Assembly: GCA_030180135.1 (NCBI GenBank)
Contig: CM058230.1
Span: 63,892,580 to 63,956,579 of the forward strand
DNA: 64,000 nucleotides
Source: Orychophragmus violaceus
Taxonomy: Eukaryota > Streptophyta > Magnoliopsida > Brassicales > Brassicaceae
Direction: 5' to 3'
Below the pieces are notes generated by a model, which worked only from the letters and a program-made list of their open reading frames with translations, was not told the DNA's origin and searched no databases. Positions 1-9,286 of the stretch are shown one piece after another. The first letter of the stretch is position 1. Each line of letters starts with the position of its first letter. The translations under genes were made by a program, and so were the position numbers.

Positions 1-1788
1 ACACACCATTCCACTGAGGTGTTCCAGGAGGTGTGAGTTGGGAGATGATCCCACACTCACTCAGATGATCACGGAATTCCTGGCTCAAGTATTCTCCTCC
101 TCGGTCCGACCGAAGAGCCTTAATACTTTTACCAAGCTGGTTCTGTACTTCATTCTGGAATTCTTTGAACTTTTCAAAGGTTTCCGACTTATGTTTCATC
201 AAGTAGACATATCCATATCTACTGAAATCATCAGTGAATGTAATGAAGTAATGAAAGTTTCCTCTTGCACTTTTGGACATTGGGCCACACACGTCAGTAT
301 GTATCAGGCCCAATAGTTCACTGGTCCTTTCTGTGGGTTTATTGAAAGGGGCCCGTGTCATTTTGCCCATTAGGCAAGATTCGCATTGCTCACAAGACTC
401 AAAGTCAAATGAGCCCAAGAGTCCATTTGAATGGAGCCTCTTGACGCGTTTCTCACTAATGTGCCCCAAACGACAATGCCAGAGAAACGTTTCATTTTCT
501 TCGTTAGATTTGAACCGTTTTGTATTTATGTTATATACTGGAGCAGATTGATCCAGCATGTACAGCCCATTTATAAGAGGGGCACAGCCATAGAACATAT
601 CATTGAGATTAAAGGAACACAATTTATTCTTAATAGAAAATCAAATCCTTGCAAATCCAACAATGAAACTGAAATGATATTTCTGCTTATAGCAGGTACA
701 AAATAACAATTCTCAAGTTCTAAAATCAATCCAGAAGGTAAAGACAACAAGTAAGTGCCAACGGCCAGTGCTGGAACCTTCGCTCCATTGCCAACCCGCA
801 ACTCTACTTGCCCTTGCTTCAACCTTCTACTGTTGCTGAGCGCCTGCATATTAGTACAAATATGAGCCCCACATCCAGTATCTAATACCCACGTAGTATT
901 ATCAGAAGTAGTAGTATTTACTTCAATAACAAAAATACCTGAAGATTTAGTCTCGAAGGACTTCTTCTTCTTCAGACTTTCCTGGTATTTCTTACAGTCC
1001 CTGCGGTAATGCCCTGCCTCTTTACAAAAGTGGCAGATATCAGAAGGCCCAGCTTTAGACACGGGCTTGGGCTTGGCCTTTTCATTGCTGACTACCTTGC
1101 CCTTTCCCTTGTCTGCAGCGGATTTCTTGAAACCCTTGCCCTTCTGAACCATGAGTACAGACGACTCCTTGGTCTTCTTCAGATTCGGTTCTGCAGTCTT
1201 GAGCATACCATGTAGCTCAGGCAACGTCTTTATCAACCCATGCATATTATAGTTCAAAATGAACTGGTCATATGCAGGAGTAAGAGACTGCAGAACGATA
1301 TCACAAGCAAGCTCTTGGCTTATAGGACAGTCGAGCCTTGTCAAATGATCGAGATAACCCATCATTTTCAGAACATGTGGACTCACTACTGCATCCTTAG
1401 CCATTTTACAGTCCAAGAGATTCTTAACAGTTTGGAATCTCTCTGTACGAGCCTGCTCCTGAAACAACGCTTTCAGATTTGCCATCAGCTCCATGGGACA
1501 AGTCAGGCCTTCCCACTGCATCTGCAGTTCGGGAGCCATTGTCGCCAACATCAGGCAAATCACGTCATTAGCATCTGAAGAATGCGTATCCCAAGCATTC
1601 TTCACAGCTTGTGCGGCATTATTCGCAGGTCTAGGAGAGAGAGCTCTTTCAATGACATAAGCCTTCTTCTCCTGCCTGAGCACAAGTCTCAGGTTCCTGG
1701 ACCAGTTCAGGAAGTTTGATCCGTTCAGTTTGTCCTTCTCAAGGGCAGACCGGATCGAGAAAGTGTTTTGAGTTGTTGTGCTTGACAT
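1..1788 (-). pseudogene. copia Gag-protease-integrase polyprotein, partial
   Basis: Starts at ATG 1786-1788 and reads leftward off the window. Residues 1-220 are a copia Gag domain. A CCHC zinc knuckle follows (CHFCKEAGHYRRDC, about residues 251-264), then a protease with the active-site motif DTGCGAH. At about 651-655 a one-base loss in a T run shifts the frame, so the Gag-protease frame ends at 571. In the next frame the GAG-pre-integrase motif (HCRLGH with a CxxC further on) and integrase core (HTDVCGP, RSDRGGEY) continue to base 1 without an obvious further break. It would package and integrate the element RNA. Only one visible lesion suggests a rather young copy. Confidence 0.85.
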
Positions 1789-3390
1789 AGCTGAAAATAT
1801 GAGACAATAGAGATTTAGTTTTTATGTTCATAAAAGAGCAATCTTAACAACTTATAAGAAAACTCGCATTGTATTCAAAATTTCTTTGTTTAACCTCATA
1901 AGAATACAATGATTCCGAGACCCATGTTTAGCTAAATCCAAAGTGGGCCACTGGCCGTCACCCAGAATTAGCTATACTTGGTAAGCATACACACAGCTAG
2001 TTATAACCAATAACTCTCGGTTGTGAATTGGACCCGAGGCCCAAATTCACCAGATGTCTCAAGGCCCGGGACTCCCGATGGCCCAGTCAAGGAAACCAAT
2101 CTCTTACAGTCAAATAATCACTAAAGTCTGGGACTCCCAATGAAATTAGTGACTATATACTACTTTACTTATGCGAAAACAGACACCTCACACTGTAAGC
2201 CATATCTGTAATCGAATAAGCGTTAAGTAGCTGACAAGATTGGAAAGACATCCAAGCTTGATATTGTTTTTGAGGATTTTAAGTTTTATTTCCAAAAATA
2301 GAAGATTACTATTTTGGGAAACTTTCTTATTTTAGAAACTTTCTAAATTTAGTAACGTACTAAAAATAGAAATTTCTAATTTAATATTTTATTAAATATT
2401 TTGGGATTGGGTCACAAATTATAGGCCCAATTCTTGGCCCAAGACCATAGAATTCCAGCTGGCCCAATAATTTGACATAACCGATCCGGTTTATTAATTC
2501 TGGTCCAAGACCAAATTAACTATCAAAACCATCGGTTATTTACTAAACCAGACCAGCTCTAAATTATTTGGTCCAACCAAATCAAACTTAGACCAGCCTT
2601 CGGTTTAGGTTAAAATTCAATTTTTGAATTTCAATCCGGTTTAACCAGAAATTAAATAATACCATGTATTAAATAATTTCCAGCAAACCGCGATTCGGGT
2701 TAACCGCTTGAACCACCAATTAAATTGGATCGGTTCAGTTAAATCCAAAACCGGGAAGAAACACCTAGTGTTTTAGCCAATTTGATTTAACTTGCGGTTT
2801 TAGGCTTTAATCACACAATTAACCGCCAATTAAATGGACCGGTTTAATCGGTGTGGTTTTGGGCAACGAACCGCGAAGCTCGGTTTAACCGATTGACTAT
2901 TCGCGGGACGTAAAATTTTAATGGGCCAAACAATCGGACCCAAGATCCAATTCGGCCCATTAACGCAATATGTGGGCCCATGATAATCCAAGGCCCATGA
3001 TCCAACTCGCGGTTGCTCACGATCGCTTGCGATCGATCATTGCAACGCATGATCACGCTCGGCTCATGGCTCACACATCGCTTGCGTTCGATCCTTTTGC
3101 CTCACGATCATTGAGATCGATCTCGGCTAGGCATCACACGTGATATATACATAATAGCAACGTATTAACATCGGCTTAGGGTTTCAATAATAGAATGGAG
3201 CCGCGGTTTTTAATCTCATTCAATTATTAACAATATTCATTCGATTATAACAAAACCTTTTGAGCAGCCGATTGTTAAAACAAGATCACACGATTAGGGT
3301 TTAATTAGTTTAACCAATTTTTCTTTCAAAATTAATTCAAAAACCATTAAACATTCATATGATCCAATTTCACAAGAAACCTAAAACCTG
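1789..3390 (-). other. copia-1 5' leader, non-coding
   Basis: The 1.6 kb between the gag ATG and the primer-binding site has no convincing open frame. It is unusually rich in variants of CCGGTTTAACCG, AACCGGTT and CGGTTTAACC (about 2480-2900), and in GATCGATC-like words around 3018-3125. A leader this long is unusual for copia and may contain an insertion or regulatory repeats. I cannot tell which from sequence alone. Confidence 0.5.
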
Positions 3391-3403
3391 GGCTCTGATA
3401 CCA
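3391..3403 (-). other. primer-binding site, initiator tRNA-Met type
   Basis: Read on the minus strand this is TGGTATCAGAGCC, the standard plant retrotransposon site complementary to the 3' end of initiator tRNA-Met. It lies one base inside the LTR end, as expected for minus-strand DNA priming. Confidence 0.9.
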
Positions 3404-3404
3404 C

Positions 3405-4080
3405 TGAAGGATTATTGTGTTTGTTCAAGGTTTAATTCTCAATTACAACCTAACACAAATCCTTAAACAGATCTAGGTTCTCGTCAAATGAATCATAAAG
3501 CAAACCTGATCACTACCTTTCAGATTGCAGCGGATGATGGATGGTAATGATGAGATCAGCTAGAACAGATGGTAACACCTATTCCTCCTCGAGTATCCAC
3601 ACTCTTACAAGCACGGGACGGCTGCTAGACCAAAGATGTGGAAGATCAGAGAGGGAGATTTGAGAGAGAGAGAGCTCGCGTCCAAGGAGGAAAATCGCAA
3701 GAAGCTTTGGCTTCCTTAGGGTTTTCTGATTCTCTTATATCTCATTAATGGGCCCAAGTCATTAGACTAATGGCTCATTAATCTTTTGGGCCCAAAACAC
3801 AAATCAGACAAAAAGCCTGTATTTTGTCTGGCCCAAAACTCTGATCCAATACAGTAAATGCCATTGCATCTTACCGTATTATTTCCATTTAACTTTCCCG
3901 TTAGCTATGGTGTGTGACCCTTCGGGATCATACAATACTGGTAATAAGTCCTAAACTTATAGATCATGAGCGGACTCTAGCAAGCCATCATGATCACCCA
4001 GTATTTATGACTTATGTCTGATCTCGACACTTATCATACTTTCTAGAGATAGTACGGTAGATTTCAGGACATTCCCAACA
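3405..4080 (-). repeat. 5' LTR of copia-1
   Basis: Minus-strand LTR of 676 bases starting TGTTGGGAATG at 4080 and ending AATCCTTCA at 3405, next to the primer-binding site. A TATA-like GATATAAGAG lies at 3731-3743 and is followed by a CT-rich stretch (GAGAGAGAGAG on the plus strand, 3663-3675), which fits a promoter and R/U5 start. The outer boundary is set by the abrupt end of the neighbouring copia protein. Confidence 0.75.
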
Positions 4081-5750
4081 TGGGTGACCACTAGAATTTT
4101 GCACAATTCTTCTCCTCATTACTGATCCTGGATATCCTAACCTTTCATGCCAGACTCGAAAGGTATTGGAAACCTCTTGGTTGATTATAGCATAGGATTC
4201 AGTAATGTTTTTTTTTGTGCAATATAATCCGGGGGCTAACATCGGTAGCTCTTCCAATACATATTTTGTCTCAGATGTAATACATAAATATTCAATGCCA
4301 TTCTTATCCAAAGTCTCTTTGTGATATCCATTTCTACAGATATCTCGGAATCTTATCAAGTTTCTGTGAGATTTAGGGGAATATAATGCATTATTTATCT
4401 CAAATTTAGTTCCCCTTGGCATTGAAAAACCGGCTTCTCCAGAGCCTAGTATTATCTTTGCATTACCAGAAATGGTGCTCACGCTTTCGGCGGAGTCTTT
4501 GATTTTGAGACATGAGAAATATCGTCTATCCTTAAGGATAGTATGTGTCATAGCACTGTCTGCTAGACATATATCTCCATCATGATTCTTAATATGCGAC
4601 ATCTTCTGTGTCATAAAACAAAGATACATTAAAATATCTTTTATATTACAACAAAAGCATATTACACAAGCTTATTAAAACTGTGAATAGGTTTTGTTAC
4701 CAAAACATATTAGACAATATGAAAACATTAAGATTTATTATATATAGTATCTTTGGCAACTCATTTATGGTTCATCGATGAGGAAATCTGCGACATCCAG
4801 ATGAGTGTCCTCATTTATGCCGCTAGAGGAAGGGCCGGCTTCATCATCGATGAAATTGGTTTCAAAATTATTAACCGCAGCCTTTTGTGATGCTTGATAC
4901 AGATCGACAAAGTGCTTTGGTGTGCGGCATATATGTCCCCAATGCCCTTTCATGCCGCATCTGTAACAAGCATTATCGGTCGGATTCTTTATGGCACGAC
5001 CACCTTCATTTATCTGGAGATTATTATTTCTTCTAGTATTGAAACCTCTTCCTTGCCCACGTCCATGATATTGTCCACAACCTCGACCGCGGCCTCTGGC
5101 ACGTCCATATCTTCGTCCACGAGAGTTATCATTATTACTGGATGCTACGACATTCGCTTCTGGGAATGGAGCTGATCCAGCTGGACGAATCTGATGGTTT
5201 AACATCACGAGTTCATTATTTTGTTCTGCCACAAGGAGGACTTGCATCAACTCTGAGTACTGGGTGTAATCTTTTGCCCGGTACTGTTGTTGCAGGATTA
5301 CATTTCCAGAATGGAATGTGGTGAGTGTTTTCTCAATCATATCATAATCACTCATCTTTTCACCACATAATGCCATCCTGGCTGTAATTCCGAACAATGC
5401 GGAATTATACTCTTCAACATTTTTGTAATCCATGAATCAGAGGTGCAACCAATCGTATCTGGCTTTTGGTAAGATCACATATTTTTGATGATCGAACCTT
5501 TCTTTGAGTGATTGCCAGAGATCCGATGGGTCCTCCTTCGTGATGTATTCATTTTTCAAATTATCATAGAGGTGGTGGCGTAAAACACCATGGCATTAGC
5601 CTTAGCCTCATCAGTCGTCGTTTCCGACATGTCAATGGTTTCCAGAAGACCATTTGATTTCAGACGCCATTTTGCATCTGATGCCCATGTCATATAATTT
5701 TTGCCAGAAGCATCAAGGACAATAATATCGAGCTCTGCTAAGTTCGACAT
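4081..5750 (-). pseudogene. copia Gag-protease-pre-integrase, decayed and truncated
   Basis: Start is best placed at ATG 5748-5750 (MSNLAELD). The longer frame up to 5813 is only translated leader repeats. Gag N-terminus runs 5750-5580. A one-base loss near 5577-5581 shifts frame, the Gag core continues (KYVILPKARYDWLHL), and a TGA at 5437-5439 replaces an Arg codon. The frame then runs 5433-4765 with a CCHC knuckle (CYRCGMKGHWGHIC). Protease and pre-integrase lie at 4629-4081. The usual DSG of the protease reads DSA (CLADSAMTH), and the HxxxH-like WHERLGYPGS is present. Coding stops at the copia-1 LTR. Confidence 0.8.
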
Positions 5751-5751
5751 T

Positions 5752-5935
5752 AAAGGCATAAATAAAAATGTAGAATTTAAAGGCATAAAAATAAATGCAG
5801 AATTTAAAGGCATAATATAAATGCAGAATTTAAAAGCATAAAAATAAATTCAGAATTTAAAGGCATAAATATAAATGCAAAATTTAAAGGCATAAATATA
5901 AATGCAGAATTTAAATGCATAATTAAAAAGCAAAA
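5752..5935 (-). repeat. tandem repeat, about 25-30 bases, in copia-2 leader
   Basis: About seven imperfect copies of AATTTAAAGGCATAAAAATA followed by AATGCAG. The array starts just upstream of the likely gag ATG, and a little of it is open in frame with gag. Confidence 0.8.
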
Positions 5936-5947
5936 TTAAAATAATTG

Positions 5948-6180
5948 AGCAGGCATCGCCTGCCATAAATTCAAGGAGGATGCTTAATTTCTCACTCCAT
6001 AAATATGATCTGAGGTGACATAGTCTACCATGTGATCAAATCATAGAGGCATAGCCTACCATAACAATAAAGAGGAGGCTTAACCTACCACTCAATAAAT
6101 ATGATCTGAGAAGACATAGTCTACCATATGATCATGATCGTGAAGGCATAGCCTACTATAGCGATCGGTTCGGGGAAGGC
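5948..6180 (-). repeat. tandem repeat, 96-base period, in copia-2 leader
   Basis: The block AAATATGATCTGAG ... CATAGTCTACCAT ... AGGCATAGCCTACCAT recurs with 96-base spacing (AAATATGATCTGAG at 6001 and 6097), with a partial third copy. Between this array and the primer site (6181-6300) nothing else is recognised. Confidence 0.75.
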
Positions 6181-6300
6181 AGTGCCTATCTTCCCGAAAA
6201 TAATATATGAACAGAAGTATAAAAGATATAGTTTTTTCGTAAAATAAATTGGTCATAATTAAACCTCACCTTTTTGGTATATGACCGGATCGAGAGACGG

Positions 6301-6550
6301 TCGTGCTGATAACGTGTTGTAAAATAAAAAAAAAGGAAATGTTGATTAAAGAAAAAAATGAGAGAGCCAGAGACTTAAGAGAGAGAGAGAGGATGATAGT
6401 AGGTGAGTGTACTTATTATTATTGTGTTCTTGTGTTTACAAACAATCGCTGAGCACTCTTATATAGTGCACCAAACCGACCTAATAAGTCGGTTTGGTTT
6501 AAGATATTTGTAATATAATATAATATATATTTATTTATTTTATTCTAACA
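6301..6550 (-). repeat. 5' LTR and primer-binding site of copia-2
   Basis: LTR 6315-6550 begins TGTTAGAATAAA and ends TTTTACAACA on the minus strand, so the ends are the perfect inverted pair TGTT/AACA. A TATA box (CACTATATAAGAGTG) lies at about 6459-6473. Next to it, 6301-6314 reads CGTTATCAGCACGA, a primer site seen in some plant copia lineages. The very AT-rich U3 is at 6500-6550. Confidence 0.75.
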
Positions 6551-6776
6551 CTTTGAAATTAGTCCAAAATAAGACAAATCAAGAAGATAAGTTTGATAGG
6601 CCACATGTCAGGCAGAAGAAGACACGCCATGCAAGCTATCGCCTATCCAAACTGCCGATCTTCGCTTTTCTTACCATCAGGGTAAGAACCATATATAGGA
6701 AAATCGGCTTCTATGTCTCACTCGAAAATACTACCACCAAAAACACTTTACTACCGACAAAACCCAAATGTATCAA
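6551..6776. other. flank between two retroelements, nothing recognised
   Basis: Unique-looking sequence between the copia-2 LTR and the Tat LTR. A 96-codon plus-strand frame has no recognisable domain and I treat it as chance. ATCAA at 6772-6776 is the candidate target duplication of the Tat element. Confidence 0.4.
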
Positions 6777-7301
6777 TGTTGATTTAGAAAATCACACAAT
6801 AATCTATTTAATAAATCGATTAGAATATAATAGATTTAGATAATAAGATTAAATAGGATCAAAAGGCAATAACGGATTAGACCAGAAAATCTAGTCTTAT
6901 TGAAAATATGAGCCGGAATCGATCTGTGATCGTTACCTCTAGGGTTTCTGAGTACAAGAATATTGAGTGTGTAAAACTTAGACTTTTTCCGCGCAGAAGA
7001 AGGATATTTATATTAGAGGATCTAGGTTTTTTCCTAGATTCTCTATGATATTCTCTACAAAATCCGAACCATCTAGATTTTGTTTCCATAAAGGATCTAC
7101 ATTTATCTTCCTATAAAAATGTTAATATTAACATTTTTATCTCCTTGTTTTGCAGGTCGGCCGGAGCACCGCGCCGAGCTGTCCTGATGATGCCGGGCTA
7201 CTTGATGTTGGGTCTTCATTATTTTGTCTGAGCTGGATCTCCTTCGGGTCATTTATGCTATTGGGCCAGGCCTTAGAGGGGTGCTAAACTCACCTCCAAC
7301 A
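6777..7301 (-). repeat. 3' LTR of the Tat-like element
   Basis: On the minus strand it starts TGTTGGAGGTGAG (7301) and ends AAATCAACA (6777). A polypurine tract (CTGGGGGGTTA, 7302-7312) precedes the start. TATA-like CTAATATAAATATCC lies near 7008-7022. The right boundary rests on the polypurine tract, the left on the TG/CA rule, so the left end is less certain. Confidence 0.65.
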
Positions 7302-9286
7302 GTAACCCCCCAGTTCGTCGCACTGAGCGGAGTGTAGGTCGGCGAATTTCATTTTCTTGGTCTGGCCCAATAACTGCATCGGCGCGTTCTTGCCTCGACG
7401 ATCCTCCTCATTAATTTCCTTTGACCGAGGGAAATCACTTCGTATCCCGAAATCATTTATGGTGCCTCAGCTTCCGCCAATGGGTTATCTCCACGTGTCG
7501 GGAATCTTGTGGCGCCTTAATTCCGCGTTGGTAACCATCGCGTCGCTTCGGTAACCGCTGCCTTCTCTATTATAAATATGACTCTCCCCTTCGTGATTTT
7601 CCGCCATCTTCATATCCTTCCTTTTTCTTCTCTGCCAGATCTCTCGGTCTTTCCTTCTTCCTTTTTCTTCTTTCTCCTTTAAGGTTGGTGATGAGTTTCT
7701 CGTTTCCATTGTTCCAGTTTATGCCGCCCTCCAGAACTTCGTAAGGCCAAACGCGTCGATGAGCTTATGCTCTTTTTTCTAAAGGGTAGCTCGTCGGTAT
7801 CTGGATTTATGCCGATGGTTACCTCCATTTATCGCCCTTCCAAACTTAAGGGCGGCGTTCAGATCCTTCGTTTTTATTAATTTGATGTGTCGTTGATCTC
7901 AGGAACGCGCTGTGGTCTGCTCCTTCTAGAACTAGTTCCTTCCGCGTAAGATCCTCTTTTTTATGCTTAATATCCGGGGCTCGGTGTTTTAATATTTTTG
8001 TTTTCTGCAGAGCAACTGATGGTACATCGGAGCAGGCCTGTCCCGGAAGATGCGGGCGGAATGTTTCTTCGTGAATCCGTCTTGCAGAGCTCGGTCTGCG
8101 GCAAGATGAGGGTTTTTTGGAGTGGGTAGGTCAGCATATCAGGATCTTTGCTTGCCCCAGCTAGATCCTCCATGCGGCTTCAACTTCGCTCCTGCTCTTA
8201 TTCGTGTAGCTGGCTATCAGGTACGAGCCTTTTAAGTGACAGGCGACGAAATCGTCTTTCAAGAAAGGTCCTCGGCGGCGAGGTGGCTGTTTTTGGAAAC
8301 GGTTCCTTTGATCTTATTTATCTTCAGGAGAACACTGGTGCTGATATTTATTCCACTAACAGTTTCTTTCTCATCGGCGGCCTTTCTAAAAGAAGACTAT
8401 GCAATCGTCGTGTCGGGAACACAGTTTGGTTTCTGGCGGGAGAGACCGAACTCGGACGGAAATCGTCTTTCAAGAAATTAGTTTAGCTTTTACTTTGTAT
8501 CTTGTATTGTAATAATATTTTTGAAGATAAATAAAACGAAGGAATTTTTCGTTTCGCTTTACTCCACTTCTATTATTGTACTTCGGCTTTGATTTTTGTT
8601 TAAAAGAATTTACTTTTCTTTCTTCCGATGGATGTTGATCGGACATGTATATTCAGTCAATTGTATCTTGGCGAACTTATCCTACCGAGTTTACAAAGTG
8701 TTCGGTTTATTTTGTCGTTGCCGACGTACTCGAGTATTTCCTTCGATTTTTTTTTGGCCGGGATATACAACGGCAGAATTTTTAGCCCTCCTGTGGGCAA
8801 CTTTTTTGTGGAGTTAATTCCGTTTTGTTGCGAAGGAGGGGGGGTTCCAGAGTTTACCTCGGCACCCTTTTTTGTGAGGTACGAGTGGTTACGTGTGCCG
8901 ACTTCATACCACGGTTATCGCTTAGTCCAAAGTCGGTTATGCGAATCAGGTCGGCTTATTTCTCGCGACTTAGACCTAAGCGAGTGGGGCGGTCCCAGCT
9001 TATTTCTTCACCAATGCGGTTTTTGAGTTATGACTCGTTAGCGTATGATGAAGGTGTGGATTATTTCACCACGGCACTCGTGGAGCGCGTTTGGATCGTT
9101 TGTCTGGTTGAGACGTCGACGAAGTTGTAACTTTTGTTAAGATATGATTTTATGAAAGGTATAGCTGAATCCTGAAAGGACTGCCTACGTACCCCGTTGA
9201 AAGGGATCAAACCATTTCTAGTTCGTTTTACATAAGTTGTAGCTCAGGTAGCTCTCTTTTTTTTTTGCGACTGGAAGATCTAGTAC
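7302..9286 (+). other. Tat 3' spacer with a plus-strand (antisense) transcription-unit candidate
   Basis: A TATA box (TATTATAAATATG, TATAAAT at 7571-7577) is followed by a CT-rich leader and ATG at 7691. A clearly coding-like but frameshifted stretch follows (7728-7880), then a candidate intron 7946-8010 (GTAAGA to a pyrimidine-rich TTTTCTGCAG). Further decayed open frames run to about 9026. Tat elements are known to carry antisense ORFs here. The protein is not recognised and is broken by stops. The minus-strand stretch TTTGATCCC ... ACGTAGGCAG near 9180-9215 is typical Tat sequence downstream of pol. Confidence 0.5.

Larger units (their letters stand above)
1..4080 (-). mobile_element. Ty1/copia element, 5' half (copia-1)
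   Basis: Minus-strand LTR retrotransposon whose 5' LTR (3405-4080), primer-binding site, leader and gag-pol start lie in the window. The rest of pol and the 3' LTR are beyond base 1. The order LTR, tRNA-Met-type primer site, Gag with one zinc knuckle, aspartic protease, integrase is that of copia. It is inserted into the pol of a second copia element: the protein similarity of the neighbour breaks exactly at 4080/4081. The flanking five bases TGGGT (4081-4085) are the expected target duplication, but the other copy is outside the window. Confidence 0.85.
4081..6550 (-). mobile_element. Ty1/copia element, interrupted (copia-2)
   Basis: Minus-strand copia with 5' LTR 6315-6550, adjacent primer site, repeat-rich leader, and gag-protease-pre-integrase coding that is cut by the copia-1 insertion. 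It is from a different lineage than copia-1: a short 236-base LTR and a different primer site. Frameshift, nonsense and protease active-site changes mark it as older. Confidence 0.8.
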
